64,000 nucleotides of DNA from an uncultured Spirochaetaceae bacterium (GTDB lineage Bacteria > Spirochaetota > Spirochaetia > Sphaerochaetales > Sphaerochaetaceae): positions 1-64,000 of the forward strand of contig OMYY01000009.1 in the NCBI GenBank assembly GCA_900315435.1, in the 5' to 3' direction. Each line of letters begins with the position of its first letter. Within the stretch, counting starts at the first letter, position 1. Of this stretch, positions 25,036-34,701 are shown in pieces. The translations under genes were made by a program, and so were the position numbers. The notes beneath the pieces were generated by a model. That model saw only the letters and a list, made by a program, of their open reading frames with translations, made no database searches and had not been told where the DNA came from.

Positions 25036-26490
25036 GTGAGAAAGTTGCAAGATCTCGCCCCCGAGTGGGCTGGTGACGAGCGGGAAGTCTCCGCTGTGGT
25101 GTATGACAGCCGGGCCTGCAAGCCCGGGTCGGTATTTTTTGCTTTTCCGGGCATCCATACCCAAGGCGCGAACTATATCGCCGACGCGATCCAGAACGGA
25201 GCCATCGCGGTAGTCAGCGACCACCCGGTCCTCCTTCCCGAAAACGTAGCCGGACTGGTCGATCCTCTGGTGCGTACCCGCTTTGCGTCCGTCTGTTCCC
25301 GTTTTCACGGCGAGCCGGAATCAAGGCTCTCCATCATCGGAGTGACCGGGACGGATGGCAAGAGCACGACCAGCGAGTACCTGTACCAGCTGTTGCAACG
25401 GGCAGGCAGACGGACCGCGCTGATCGGAACGGTGTCGATGGATGATGGTTCCGGATACGGGCCGAGCCCGTACCGGCAGAGCACTCCGGAGGCGGACCAG
25501 CTCGAGGCGTTCCTCGACCGTTGCCTGCATAACGGAGTCGAGTACGTAGTGCTGGAGTGTACCAGCCATGCCCTCTCTGACCGCTACGACAGACTCCACA
25601 CCATCCGCTATGACGGGGGAATCGTCACCACGGTGACCAGCGAGCATCTTGAGTTCCACGGAAGCGTCCCGGCCTACGTTGACGCCAAATGCAACCTTGC
25701 CCGCAGAATCAAACAGGGTGGCTTCTTCATCTCCACCACCGTCAATCCCCACCTCGACGCCTTTCTCAACGTGTTGCCCGCAAGGGTCCAAAGCTTGGTG
25801 GTCAACCAGAACGTCCAGGCGGAAATCGGGCTTGACGCGTCAATCACCTACCGGGGAAAGGCCTATCCCACTCCACTGCACTACCCGGTACTGGCCGGCA
25901 ACGCCTTGCTCGCCTGTCTCGCCGCGGCAAGGATCCTGCACACGCCTCTTGCCCAGCAACTGGCCTTGGCCTGCGCCCTAAAGCCGGTAGACGGCAGGAT
26001 GGTCACGGTGGAAAACCATCTCGGCCTGACGGTTTTGATCGACTTCGCCCACACTGCCGACGCCTACGAGAAGCTTTTCTCCTTCGAGTACCAACGGAAG
26101 GGACAAGGACGGATTCTGGCCTGCTTCGGTTGCGCCGGGGAACGGGACACCTCCAAGCGCGCGCCGATGGGGAAAACGGCGAGCCACTATGGCGACATCC
26201 TTTTCCTGACTGACGAGGATCCCCGCTGGGAACCCACCGAGCAGATCGACCGGGACCTGTTGCGGGACGCCGAACCGGTCGAGGTGCACGAGATCGCCGA
26301 CCGCGCAAAAGCCATCCAGGCGATGGTGGACGCCGCGCGGCCGGGAGACACCCTGCTCTTCCTGGGCAAAGGCCACGAGCACTCCATCGAGAAACAGGGA
26401 GTCAAGTACGCTTGGAACGAACGAAACGTAGTCGAGGAAGCGCTGCGCAGGAGGGAATCGCGCGAGATGGGTGGCATCAGGACCCGGTAG
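25036..26490 (+). CDS. murE: UDP-N-acetylmuramyl peptide synthetase MurE
   Basis: 484 aa. ATP loop GVTGTDGKST (102-111), ECTSHAL, the carbamylated-lysine region, and FAHTADAYEKLF identify MurE. The substrate-selecting motif is D393-E-D-P-R397, against DNPR in meso-DAP ligases; spirochaetes such as Treponema and Borrelia use L-ornithine, so third-residue specificity is open. The start is a GTG; GGAGG lies only 1 nt away, so either the TTG at 25045 is used with that SD, or the GTG starts a leaderless message from TGCTAGCAT (25021-25029). Confidence 0.88.
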   Translation: MRKLQDLAPEWAGDEREVSAVVYDSRACKPGSVFFAFPGIHTQGANYIADAIQNGAIAVVSDHPVLLPENVAGLVDPLVRTRFASVCSRFHGEPESRLSIIGVTGTDGKSTTSEYLYQLLQRAGRRTALIGTVSMDDGSGYGPSPYRQSTPEADQLEAFLDRCLHNGVEYVVLECTSHALSDRYDRLHTIRYDGGIVTTVTSEHLEFHGSVPAYVDAKCNLARRIKQGGFFISTTVNPHLDAFLNVLPARVQSLVVNQNVQAEIGLDASITYRGKAYPTPLHYPVLAGNALLACLAAARILHTPLAQQLALACALKPVDGRMVTVENHLGLTVLIDFAHTADAYEKLFSFEYQRKGQGRILACFGCAGERDTSKRAPMGKTASHYGDILFLTDEDPRWEPTEQIDRDLLRDAEPVEVHEIADRAKAIQAMVDAARPGDTLLFLGKGHEHSIEKQGVKYAWNERNVVEEALRRRESREMGGIRTR

Positions 26491-26821
26491 CAGGACACCC
26501 GAGCCGATGTCGACTCCCGGCCGCTCACGCAAAGAAACGGCTTGACGGCCATTCCGTGGCCATAGTCCCCATTGCGTTTGTCCGGCAAAGTCTGCAGGGC
26601 GTCAGGAAAAGAAGGTCGTGGGGCGCTTTTCCCGGTTGCCGTCATCCTTGGACCCCATCATTTCCCAGCATCTTCCGTCTCGTGGTATAGTGATGGAAAA
26701 GGAAAGTAACCATTTGGGGATTTTTCCCTACAGGGGATCTGGTGTGGCCAACATGGGGGCAATTAGGCGGACTACGTATGAAAAGAAGCATGCAATTATT
26801 TGTTTGGAGAGGAGTTGATTG
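26491..26821. other. 331-bp gene-free stretch before dinB
   Basis: No supported gene. An extended -10 (TGG then TATAGT, 26683-26691) would give a dinB leader of about 125 nt. That leader contains a spaced direct repeat GGGGAT at 26716 and again about 17 nt later, and a short ORF with no recognisable product. No known SOS box or riboswitch was recognised. Confidence 0.5.
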
Positions 26822-27985
26822 ATGTTGCGTCCTCTCTTCTTCCACGTGGATATGGATGCATTCTTCGCCAGCGTGGAAATCCACGACAACCCTTCCTTGA
26901 AGGACAAACCGGTCCTGATCGGGCACAATGAGCGCAGGAGCGTCGTCTCTACCGCGAGCTATGTCGCCCGACGGTACGGATGCCACAGCGCCATGCCGAT
27001 GGCGCAGGCGCTCCGGCTCTGCCCGCAGGCGGTGGTCGTCAACCCCCGCTTCGAGCGATACAGCCAGGTCAGCCGCCAGATCATGGGAATCTGCGGACGC
27101 TATAGCGACAAGGTGCAGCAAATCTCCATCGACGAGGCCTTTCTCGACATGAGCGGCATGGAACGCCTCTACCACAGCGCCAAAGAGGCGGCCCTGCAAT
27201 TGAAGGCGGAAGTACGGAAAGAGACAGGGTTGACCATCAGCGTCGGAATCGCCCCGAACCGGTATCTTGCCAAAATGGCCAGCGACTACCACAAACCGGA
27301 CGGGCTTTGCCGGGTATCTCCGGGAAAGGAAGAGCTGTTCATCGACGCGGTGGGGCTGCACAAGCTCTGGGGGATCGGGAAGGTCGGGCGCAAACAGCTC
27401 GCGGACAGGCATATACACACCACCCGGCAACTCCGGTCCTTCAGCAAAGAACACTTGGCATCAATGTTCGGGCCTGCGATGGGCAGTTTCCTCTACGACG
27501 CGGCGAGGGGCATCGATCCCGGCATCTTTGAAGGGGAAAGCAAGAGCCATTCCATCAGTACGGAGACCACGTTCCTTGACGATGTATCGGACGTGGAAGT
27601 GCTCAGGCAATACTTGCTCTCGATGAGCCACGAGCTGATGTTCCGCTGTCTGGAGGAAAGACAAATCGCCCGTACCGTCTCCCTGAAGCTTCGCTGGCCG
27701 GACTTCTCCCTCCACGAGGCGCAAGTCACCCCGGATGAGAATATCCTTAGCGCCGAGCAGGTCTACCGGATCGCCACAGGGTTGCTTGCCGAACGGTGGC
27801 ACGGAACTCCGGTCCGCCTGCTCGGGCTAGGACTCGGAGGACTCTACACAGGAGACGCGCCGATGCAACAGGAGCTCTTCTCCAGCCAGGACGCCAAGCG
27901 CCGGGAACTGGAAAAGGTCATCCTCCAGATGCAGAAGAAAGGACAAAAGGTGGTCAAAGCCTCGTCGCTGGTCAGACGAAACTGA
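26822..27985 (+). CDS. dinB: DNA polymerase IV (Y-family)
   Basis: 387 aa. Palm motifs FHVDMDAFFASVE (catalytic D10) and SIDEAFLDMS (D104, E105) are intact. SVGIAPNRYLAKMASDYHKP, the HhH region LWGIGKVG and a C-terminal little-finger domain follow. It bypasses DNA lesions with low fidelity. The ATG at 26822 has GAGGAG 8 nt upstream. The C-terminus lacks an obvious beta-clamp-binding QLxLF, but QQELFSS in the tail may serve. Its 3' end overlaps the convergent uppP by 14 bp. Confidence 0.94.
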   Translation: MLRPLFFHVDMDAFFASVEIHDNPSLKDKPVLIGHNERRSVVSTASYVARRYGCHSAMPMAQALRLCPQAVVVNPRFERYSQVSRQIMGICGRYSDKVQQISIDEAFLDMSGMERLYHSAKEAALQLKAEVRKETGLTISVGIAPNRYLAKMASDYHKPDGLCRVSPGKEELFIDAVGLHKLWGIGKVGRKQLADRHIHTTRQLRSFSKEHLASMFGPAMGSFLYDAARGIDPGIFEGESKSHSISTETTFLDDVSDVEVLRQYLLSMSHELMFRCLEERQIARTVSLKLRWPDFSLHEAQVTPDENILSAEQVYRIATGLLAERWHGTPVRLLGLGLGGLYTGDAPMQQELFSSQDAKRRELEKVILQMQKKGQKVVKASSLVRRN

Positions 27986-28784
27986 AGAAGAGGACCACCA
28001 AGATCGCCAGAATGACGCGGTACCAGCCGAAAATCTGGAAGTCATGGCTGGTCAGGTAGCGCATCAAAGCCTTGATGACGAAAAGCGAGACGACAAAAGA
28101 GACGACGAATCCGAGCGCCACCAATGTCCACTCGTAGCCGCTCAGGGCGAATCCCAATTTGACCAGCTTCAGCAACGACGCGCCACACATGGCGGGAATG
28201 GCGAGAAAGAAGGAAAACTTGCTTGCTGTCTTGCGGTCCACCCCCAGCAGCATGCCGCCCAGGATGGTGGAGCCGCTGCGGCTGGTTCCAGGCACCAAGG
28301 CCAGCGCCTCGAAAAGGCCCATGCCGACCGCCCGAAAGAGGGAAATCTCCTCGATCGAGTGGATGGTTCCGTCCCGTCCCTTCCGCTTGCGTTCCAGGAT
28401 GATGTAGGCGGCACCGTAGAGGGCAAGGGTCAGGGCGACAACCTGCCACGAATAGAGTTCGCTCTCGATGAAATCGTCCAGAAGAAAACCGATGACGGCC
28501 ACCGGCACCGACGCCACCACCACCTTTTTCCAGAGAGACCAGCAGGAGCGCCGGTCCTCCCTGCCCATCCCCGGAGAGAACGGGTTCAAGGTGTGCCAGT
28601 AGAGGATGATGACGGCCAGGATTGAACCCAACTGGATCAGCACCATCAACAGGTTCCTGCATTGCTCGCTGACGTGGAGCGGAAACAACGCGTCGAACAG
28701 GATCAAATGGCCGGTGCTGCTGACCGGCAGCCACTCGGTGATGCCCTGGATGACACCGAGCAGCAATGTTTTCAATACTTCCAT
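27972..28784 (-). CDS. uppP: Undecaprenyl-diphosphatase UppP (BacA)
   Basis: 270 aa from the ATG at 28784. GVIQGITEWLPVSSTGHL near the N-terminus and LVPGTSRSGSTI later are the two catalytic BacA motifs (E and S/R residues). Eight or so membrane helices are evident. It recycles the lipid carrier for peptidoglycan synthesis and confers bacitracin tolerance. The SD is poor (AAGGAG about 17 nt away). Divergent from trmL across an 83-bp gap. Confidence 0.94.
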   Translation of the reverse strand: MEVLKTLLLGVIQGITEWLPVSSTGHLILFDALFPLHVSEQCRNLLMVLIQLGSILAVIILYWHTLNPFSPGMGREDRRSCWSLWKKVVVASVPVAVIGFLLDDFIESELYSWQVVALTLALYGAAYIILERKRKGRDGTIHSIEEISLFRAVGMGLFEALALVPGTSRSGSTILGGMLLGVDRKTASKFSFFLAIPAMCGASLLKLVKLGFALSGYEWTLVALGFVVSFVVSLFVIKALMRYLTSHDFQIFGWYRVILAILVVLFFSFV

Positions 28785-28867
28785 GACCGCTATCGTAGTA
28801 CTCCTTTCCCTTTGGCGTCTACCCAAAGCCGGGACAACTGGCTACACTCCTTCCGGAGGAGCCTCTC

Positions 28868-29368
28868 ATGGGTCTGCATATTGTCTTGTTACAACCGGAA
28901 ATTCCCCAGAACACCGGTAATATCGCCCGGACCTGCGCCGCCACCGGGGCGACGCTCCATCTGGTGCACCCGCTTGGCTACAGTCTTTCGGACAAGTACC
29001 TGAAACGGGCGGGACTGGACTACTGGCACCTTGTCTCCATCAAGGAATATCCCGACGACCAGGCCTTTTTCTCCGAGCACCCTCGCGAGCGGTGCTATTT
29101 CTTCACGAAGAAGGCCCGGACGTGCTATGCTGGAATCGCCTACCCGGAGGAGACCTATTTCGTTTTCGGCCGGGAAAGCGTCGGCCTTGACGAAAGCCTT
29201 TTGCGGCAGGTGGAGGATCGCACGGTACGCATTCCCATGCGGACGGGTGCCCGGTGCCTGAACCTGTCCAACAGCGTCGCCATCGCGGCCTACGAGTATT
29301 TCCGCCAGCGGGACTGGCAGGGACTTGCTGAGGCGGACGACACGTTCGCCTGGGAGGAAGGAAAATGA
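28868..29368 (+). CDS. trmL: tRNA (cytidine/uridine-2'-O-)-methyltransferase TrmL
   Basis: 166-aa SPOUT protein. PEIPQNTGNIARTCAATG at the N-terminus, FGRESVGLDE and the knot RCLNLSNSVAIAAYE are TrmL signatures. It 2'-O-methylates position 34 of tRNA-Leu isoacceptors. SD GGAGGAG is 7 nt upstream. The ATGA overlap with proC suggests an operon continuing to serS and pncB. Confidence 0.94.
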   Translation: MGLHIVLLQPEIPQNTGNIARTCAATGATLHLVHPLGYSLSDKYLKRAGLDYWHLVSIKEYPDDQAFFSEHPRERCYFFTKKARTCYAGIAYPEETYFVFGRESVGLDESLLRQVEDRTVRIPMRTGARCLNLSNSVAIAAYEYFRQRDWQGLAEADDTFAWEEGK

Positions 29369-30129
29369 CCATCGGTATGCTTGGGTGCGGCAACATGGGG
29401 GGAGCGATTGCCAGCGCGCTTGTCCAGGAAGGAAAGGACACGGTCCTTGCCTTTGACCATACGAGGGCGAAGGTCGAAGGGAGTGGAGCCGGCTATGCCA
29501 CCTTGGAGGAGTTGCTCTCCCGAAGCGACCTGGTCGTGATCGCCATCAAGCCTCAGGGGGTTCCCGCCCTGTACCCCACCCTACGGCAGGCGTCTCCAAG
29601 CGAGGGATGGATTTCCATTGCCGCCGGCATCACCCTTGGGACCCTGAAGGAACAGTTGGGCACCAGGAAGGTAGTCCGGTTCATGCCCAACATCGCGGCC
29701 AAGGTGAAGAAGTCCGTCACCGCCGTCTGCGCCGACACCGATTGCCCCTCGTCCCTGAAGGAAAAAGCCTTTTCCATCGCCACCAGTTTCGGTTCAGCCT
29801 GCAGTCTGGACGAATCGCTGCTTCCCGCCTTTACCGGCATCAGCGGCAGCGGCATCGCGTACGTGTTCCAATTCATGCATGCCATGGCGCTTGGCGGAAC
29901 CCGGATGGGAATTTCCTATCCGAAAAGCGTGGAGGTGGTGCGGGACACGATGGAGAGCGCCATCGCCCTTGCCCGGGCGACGGGAAAGAATCCGATAGAC
30001 CTGATGATGGGAGTATGCTCTGCAGGAGGCACGACGATTGAAGGTGTCGCGGCCTTGGAGCGAAACCAGTTCGACAATGCCGTGATCGAGGCGGTCACCG
30101 ACAGTGCCAATAAATCGAAGAAGATGTGA
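29365..30129 (+). CDS. proC: Pyrroline-5-carboxylate reductase ProC
   Basis: 254 aa. The NAD(P)-binding GCGNMG (7-12) and IKPQ loop, FMPNIAA, and the dimer/active-site segment FTGISGSGIAYVFQF with a C-terminal SAGGTTIEGV are ProC hallmarks. It performs the last step of proline synthesis. proB and proA are 5-6 kb away on the opposite strand. It overlaps trmL by 4 bp. Confidence 0.95.
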   Translation: MTIGMLGCGNMGGAIASALVQEGKDTVLAFDHTRAKVEGSGAGYATLEELLSRSDLVVIAIKPQGVPALYPTLRQASPSEGWISIAAGITLGTLKEQLGTRKVVRFMPNIAAKVKKSVTAVCADTDCPSSLKEKAFSIATSFGSACSLDESLLPAFTGISGSGIAYVFQFMHAMALGGTRMGISYPKSVEVVRDTMESAIALARATGKNPIDLMMGVCSAGGTTIEGVAALERNQFDNAVIEAVTDSANKSKKM

Positions 30130-30141
30130 GGAGAAAGACCT

Positions 30142-31422
30142 ATGATTGATTTGAGAGAGCTGAAAAGCCGCCACGACGAGATTGCTGCGAACATCAAGAA
30201 CCGCAACATGCGCGTCGACCTTGACGCGATCATCGCGCTGGGGGACAAACGTTCCTCCGTCATGCAGGAAGCCGATGCGCTTCGCGCCCGCCGCAACGAG
30301 GTCGCCAAGCAGATGAAGGGCAAGCTCGACCCGGAGACCCGCGCCAAGCTGATCGAGGAAGGCAAGGAGCTGAAGACCCGGATCGCCGAAATCGAGAAGG
30401 AGGCCTCCGACCTGGACGCCCAGTATCTGGCAGCCGCGCGCACCATCCCGAACTATGCCAACCCGAAAGCTCCGATCGGCAAGGAGGACAAGGACAGCAC
30501 GGCGGTCAAATTCGTCGGCAAGCCGCCGGTGTTCGACTTCAAGCCCCTGGATCATGTCCAGCTCGGCGAGAAGCTCGACCTGATCGACTTCGACACCGCC
30601 ACCGAGGTGAGCGGACCGAAGTTCTACTACCTGAAGAACCAGGCGGTGTTGCTTCAGATGGCCATCGAGCGCTATGCGATCGACATCGTCCTGAAGCACG
30701 GCTTCACCCCCTTCATCACTCCGGATGTGGCAAAAGAGGAAATCCTGAACGGCATCGGCTTCAATCCCCGTGGCGCCGAGAGCAACATCTACACGCTGGA
30801 GGGAACCGGCACCGCCTTGGTCGGCACCGCCGAGATCACCCTCGGCGGCTACTACGCCGGCAGGGTGCTGGACAAGAAGGAACTGCCCATCAAGATGACC
30901 GGGCTGTCCCACTGCTTCCGCCGTGAGGCCGGGGCGGCCGGCCAGTACTCCAAAGGCCTGTACCGCGTCCACCAGTTCTCCAAGCTGGAGATGTTCATCT
31001 ACTGCCTGCCTGAGGAGTCGGACAAGTGGCACGACTACCTGCTCTCCATCGAGGAGGAAATCTACCAGGGTCTCGGACTTGCCTACAGGGTCATAGACAC
31101 CTGTACCGGAGACCTCGGGGCTCCCGCCTACCGCAAGTTCGACATCGAGGCCTGGATGCCAGGTCGTGGCGAGAACGGAGAATACGGAGAGGTCACCTCG
31201 ACCAGCAACTGCACCGACTACCAGGCAAGGAGCCTCCAGATCCGCTACCGCGATGACGAGGGTAAGCTCCAGTACGTGCATATGCTCAACGGCACCGCGA
31301 CCGCCCTTTCCCGCACGATGGTCGCCATCCTGGAGAACTACCAGCAGAAGGACGGGTCCATAGCCATCCCGGAAAAGCTGATTCCGTATTGCGGTTTTTC
31401 CGTGATTCCCGCGAAACATTGA
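30142..31422 (+). CDS. serS: Seryl-tRNA synthetase
   Basis: 426 aa. An N-terminal coiled coil (about 25-100, charged heptads) binds the tRNA-Ser long arm. The class II core has motif 2 SHCFRREAGAAGQYSKGLYR and motif 3 GTATALSRTMVAILEN. SD GGAG lies 11 nt before the ATG. Complete and canonical. Confidence 0.97.
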   Translation: MIDLRELKSRHDEIAANIKNRNMRVDLDAIIALGDKRSSVMQEADALRARRNEVAKQMKGKLDPETRAKLIEEGKELKTRIAEIEKEASDLDAQYLAAARTIPNYANPKAPIGKEDKDSTAVKFVGKPPVFDFKPLDHVQLGEKLDLIDFDTATEVSGPKFYYLKNQAVLLQMAIERYAIDIVLKHGFTPFITPDVAKEEILNGIGFNPRGAESNIYTLEGTGTALVGTAEITLGGYYAGRVLDKKELPIKMTGLSHCFRREAGAAGQYSKGLYRVHQFSKLEMFIYCLPEESDKWHDYLLSIEEEIYQGLGLAYRVIDTCTGDLGAPAYRKFDIEAWMPGRGENGEYGEVTSTSNCTDYQARSLQIRYRDDEGKLQYVHMLNGTATALSRTMVAILENYQQKDGSIAIPEKLIPYCGFSVIPAKH

Positions 31423-31431
31423 GAGGTAACC

Positions 31432-32880
31432 ATGCACGTAAGCGCTCTGTACACGGACTTGTATGAACTGACGATGATGCAGGGGTATCTGGCCACCAAC
31501 CATAATCCCCAGGTGGTCTTTGACATGTTCTACCGGAACAACCCGTTCGATGGCGGTTACGCCGTCTTCGCCGGGGTCAATGACCTGATCGACAAGCTCG
31601 AGCACTTCTCGTTCGACAAGGAAGACATCGACTACCTTGCCAGTCTCGGCACCTTCAAGAAACCGTTTCTGGAATATCTGGCGACCTATCGGTTCCATGC
31701 CAATGTCTACGCCTTCCGGGAAGGCTCGATCGTCTTCCCGGGGGAACCGCTTGTACGGATCCATACCGACCTGGTCGAGGCGCAGCTGATCGAGGGCATC
31801 GTCCTGAACACGATCAACTTCCAGACCCTGATCGCCACCAAGGCAGCCCGCATGTGCCGCGCAGCCAAGGACAGCGCGATCATGGAGTTCGGGCTGCGCC
31901 GCGCCCAGGGCGATGGAGCGATGGCCGCCAGCCGCGCCGCCTATATCGGTGGATGCGCGATTACCAGCAATACGCTCGCAGGCAAAGTCTACGGCATCCC
32001 GGTAGGCGGCACCATGGCCCACAGCTGGGTCATGAGCTTTTCCAGCGAGCTTGAGGCCTTCCGCAAGTTCGCGGAGCTCTACCCGGACAACGCAGTCCTT
32101 CTGATCGACACCTATGACGTGCTTCGGTCCGGTATCGAGAACGCGATTACCGTCGGCCTGGAGCAGAAAAAGAAAGGCAAGAAGATTGGCGTCCGTATCG
32201 ACTCAGGCGACCTGTCCTACCTGCCCAAGGAGGTCCGCAAGAAGCTGGACGCGGCAGGTCTTGCCGACGCCACCATCACCGTCAGCAACGACTTGACCGA
32301 GGATATCGTCCAACAGCTCGTCGAGAGCGGTACCCCGATCAACAGCTGGGGCATCGGCACCCACCTGGTCACTGGCGGCTTCCAAAGCAGCCTGAACGGG
32401 GTCTACAAACTTGCTGCCAAGGCAGGTGAAGATGGAAAGATGATCCCGACCATGAAGATCAGCAACACCACCGCCAAGACGACCAACCCCGGCATCAAGC
32501 AGGTCTACCGGTTCTCTGACGCCGATGGCCAGGCGCTTGCCGACCTGGTGGCCCTGCAGAGCGAGGAGATTGTCGCAGGCCAGAAGTACACCTTCTACCA
32601 TCCCTTCAGCGAGGCAGACTTCTTCCAGATGAAACCGGGCGCCTACGCCAAGGCCGAGCCGATGCTGGTCAAGCAGATGGAAGACGGGAAGCGACTGCTT
32701 CCGGAGCCGAAGCTCAAGGACCTCCAGCAGGAAGTGAAGGAAAACCTGAAGGCGTTCCACCCCACCTACCTGCGCCTGATCAACCCGCATATCTACAAGG
32801 TGAGTCTCTCCCAGCAGCTGAAGAACCTGAAGTTCGGACTGATCGTGCAAGAAAGGGAAAGGCAGTTCCAGGAAAACTGA
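31432..32880 (+). CDS. pncB: Nicotinate phosphoribosyltransferase
   Basis: 482 aa. It starts ALYTDLYELTMMQGYL, a near-universal NAPRTase N-terminus. FGLRRAQGDGAMAASRAAYIGG, GTMAHSWVMSF, VRIDSGDL and NDLTEDIV mark the phosphoribosyl pocket. It makes NaMN for NAD salvage. Downstream of serS by 9 bp with GAGAGG before the ATG. A perfect hairpin (32966-32988) lies between it and the convergent amidase. Confidence 0.96.
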   Translation: MHVSALYTDLYELTMMQGYLATNHNPQVVFDMFYRNNPFDGGYAVFAGVNDLIDKLEHFSFDKEDIDYLASLGTFKKPFLEYLATYRFHANVYAFREGSIVFPGEPLVRIHTDLVEAQLIEGIVLNTINFQTLIATKAARMCRAAKDSAIMEFGLRRAQGDGAMAASRAAYIGGCAITSNTLAGKVYGIPVGGTMAHSWVMSFSSELEAFRKFAELYPDNAVLLIDTYDVLRSGIENAITVGLEQKKKGKKIGVRIDSGDLSYLPKEVRKKLDAAGLADATITVSNDLTEDIVQQLVESGTPINSWGIGTHLVTGGFQSSLNGVYKLAAKAGEDGKMIPTMKISNTTAKTTNPGIKQVYRFSDADGQALADLVALQSEEIVAGQKYTFYHPFSEADFFQMKPGAYAKAEPMLVKQMEDGKRLLPEPKLKDLQQEVKENLKAFHPTYLRLINPHIYKVSLSQQLKNLKFGLIVQERERQFQEN

Positions 32881-32965
32881 CCGGATAGCCTAGGGCGGAA
32901 CTGTTTCTTATCTGCCCGGGAATCCTGGAGCTTGGGACCGGAAATCATCCGAAAGCGCGTCGCTC

Positions 32966-32988
32966 GTCTCTCCATCCACAGGAGAGAC
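32966..32988. terminator. Inverted repeat between convergent pncB and amidase genes
   Basis: GTCTCTCC, 7-nt loop, GGAGAGAC: an 8-bp perfect stem in the 162-bp gap. No T-run follows on either strand, so it is only a candidate bidirectional terminator. Confidence 0.35.
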
Positions 32989-33042
32989 CACCTTGGCTGA
33001 CCGTCGTTTGACGCTCGGCCCCCCGCCAAGAGGAATCCGTGC

Positions 33043-33783
33043 CTACTGTCTGGCAACCTGCTCGATGGCAAGGACGATCGAGGAAGCCATGCGCTCCCGC
33101 CAGGTATCATCCATCAGGTTCCTCGCCTCCTGTTCGTTGGTCAGGAAGCCAAGCTCGACCAAGATGGAGGGGGTACGGCTCTCACGGAGCACTTGCACGT
33201 CCTGCACCTTCACCCCCCGGGAAACAAAGCCGGAAGAAAGCACCTGGTCGAAGATTTCAGCCACTTGGCGGTTTCTCTGGTCCAGAAGCTGGTTCAGCTC
33301 CCCGTCCGTGTAGGCGGCGAACAATGGGATGTTCTGCTTGGGAGTCAGGCTGCTGAGCATCACCGTCTCCCGGGCGGGATCCCGCACCAGGATCTCGTAG
33401 CCGCTCGCCGAGGGGCTCGGGGCGCTGTTGACGTGGATCGACAGGAACAGGGCAGAGCTTTTGGGAGGAAGCGGGGTGGTATACGCGATCTGGCAACGCT
33501 CGGAAAGGCTGATGAACGTGTCGTCGTTCCGGGTCATGACGACATTCCAGCCAGAATGCCGCGCCTGGAGCTTGACCGCCACACGGCCGGCCACATCCAG
33601 CACGATTTCCTTCTCGGCGACATCACCCCAGCCATAGCTTCGGATGGCACCACTGTCCCTACCCCCGTGGCCCGCATCGACAAACACCGTCTGTATCGGG
33701 TAGAGGAAAGGGTTGGAACGGGCATTGAGGGGAAACGCAGCACCCAAAGCCAGCAGGGCACACAGAAGCCGGAAGGGTTTCAC
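33043..33783 (-). CDS. N-acetylmuramoyl-L-alanine amidase (Amidase_3)
   Basis: 246 aa with a signal peptide (1 to about 22). Zinc ligands are H39 (VDAGHGGRDSGA), E57 (VAEKEI) and H117 (SIHVNSA). The catalytic Glu is in LVELGFLTN near the end. It cleaves the MurNAc-L-Ala bond of peptidoglycan in the periplasm, typically for cell separation. GTG start overlaps the glycosyltransferase stop (GTGA). No extra cell-wall-binding domain. Confidence 0.93.
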   Translation of the reverse strand: MKPFRLLCALLALGAAFPLNARSNPFLYPIQTVFVDAGHGGRDSGAIRSYGWGDVAEKEIVLDVAGRVAVKLQARHSGWNVVMTRNDDTFISLSERCQIAYTTPLPPKSSALFLSIHVNSAPSPSASGYEILVRDPARETVMLSSLTPKQNIPLFAAYTDGELNQLLDQRNRQVAEIFDQVLSSGFVSRGVKVQDVQVLRESRTPSILVELGFLTNEQEARNLMDDTWRERMASSIVLAIEQVARQ

Positions 33784-34700
33784 ATCTTCCCCCAGTTCCG
33801 GACCAAGGTTGGATAATCCTGCTTGACCAGGTAGCGATAGCGGAGCCGGACATCCTGCTCCCAGGCATCATGGTCGAAGTCACGCCTCGGCTTGACAATC
33901 TCCGGCCGACGTCCCTCCGCCACCTTCAGGCTCAGCGCCTTGGTGGAACACCTTCTCCACCCCTCGCTTTCGCTCTGGTCCTCGACCAAGGAGAGGTTTC
34001 CGGGGAAAAACAGCACGGCAAGCTGGGAGAGGTACAGGGGATACCCCATCATCCAGCAGCGGATACCCCAATCCATCGCCTGCCAGTACTCGCTGTGGAT
34101 CTGCTCGTCGTAGCCCCGAAGCCTCTGGAACAAGGCGGTATCGTACAACCCCATCTCCATGATCGGGTAGAGCGACGGCATCGCCCCTCCATCAGGGACT
34201 TTGGGCATGTCGCTTTCCACATCGATCCGCCCGTCGCCAGTCAGCAGGGGGACACGGATGTCGGGGGTGAACTCCCCCTTGTTGTTCAACCTGAGCGGAA
34301 GGACCATCGCGGGATGGTTCTCCTGCGCCATGAGCTTCGTCATGGAGGCGCCATCGAAGAACACCAGGTCGGCGTCGCTCCGGGTGATGAAGAAGAAGCG
34401 GGAGCGGCACCCATAGGCGAACTGGTTGATCTTCTCGCCATTGAAGCCGCTTGCGGTGAAAACGATACAGGTTACCGACGGGAAGCTTTCCTGCAAGGCC
34501 TGCACATCCAGTCTTCCGTCGGTGGTCATGACATGCAGGTCAAGATCCATATGGGTGGTGTACCAGTCCAGCACGGTCCTCAGCCGCGCCTCGGTCGAAG
34601 TATCGATGATGCCGACGGAAAGCTCCGGAGTGTCATGGAGAGAGGAAAGCGGATTGCGCACGCTGTGCAAGTTCGGATACACCCTGCAGTTGCTGTTCAT
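33780..34700 (-). CDS. Glycosyltransferase-like protein (GT-A fold)
   Basis: 306 aa from the ATG at 34700, chosen for GGAGGG upstream. The centre contains FITRSDADLVFFDG, an acidic DxD-like nucleotide-sugar site. The C-terminal half has RGYDEQIHSEYWQAMDWGIR and GYPLYL, the GT2-type acceptor-side signature (GfDE...D.glR). There is no membrane helix. The acceptor is unknown; location between proB and an amidase gene gives no clear pathway. It follows proB by 1 bp. Confidence 0.75.
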   Translation of the reverse strand: MNSNCRVYPNLHSVRNPLSSLHDTPELSVGIIDTSTEARLRTVLDWYTTHMDLDLHVMTTDGRLDVQALQESFPSVTCIVFTASGFNGEKINQFAYGCRSRFFFITRSDADLVFFDGASMTKLMAQENHPAMVLPLRLNNKGEFTPDIRVPLLTGDGRIDVESDMPKVPDGGAMPSLYPIMEMGLYDTALFQRLRGYDEQIHSEYWQAMDWGIRCWMMGYPLYLSQLAVLFFPGNLSLVEDQSESEGWRRCSTKALSLKVAEGRRPEIVKPRRDFDHDAWEQDVRLRYRYLVKQDYPTLVRNWGKM

Positions 34701-34701
34701 C

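Noticed and set aside
26618-26818. 66-codon frame upstream of dinB as a small gene
   Set aside because: Start lies upstream of the likely promoter and the product has no recognisable feature; more likely 5' leader.
29794-32022. 742-codon open frame antisense to proC, serS and pncB
   Set aside because: Same codon-bias artefact; it spans three well-identified genes and shows no motif or start signal.
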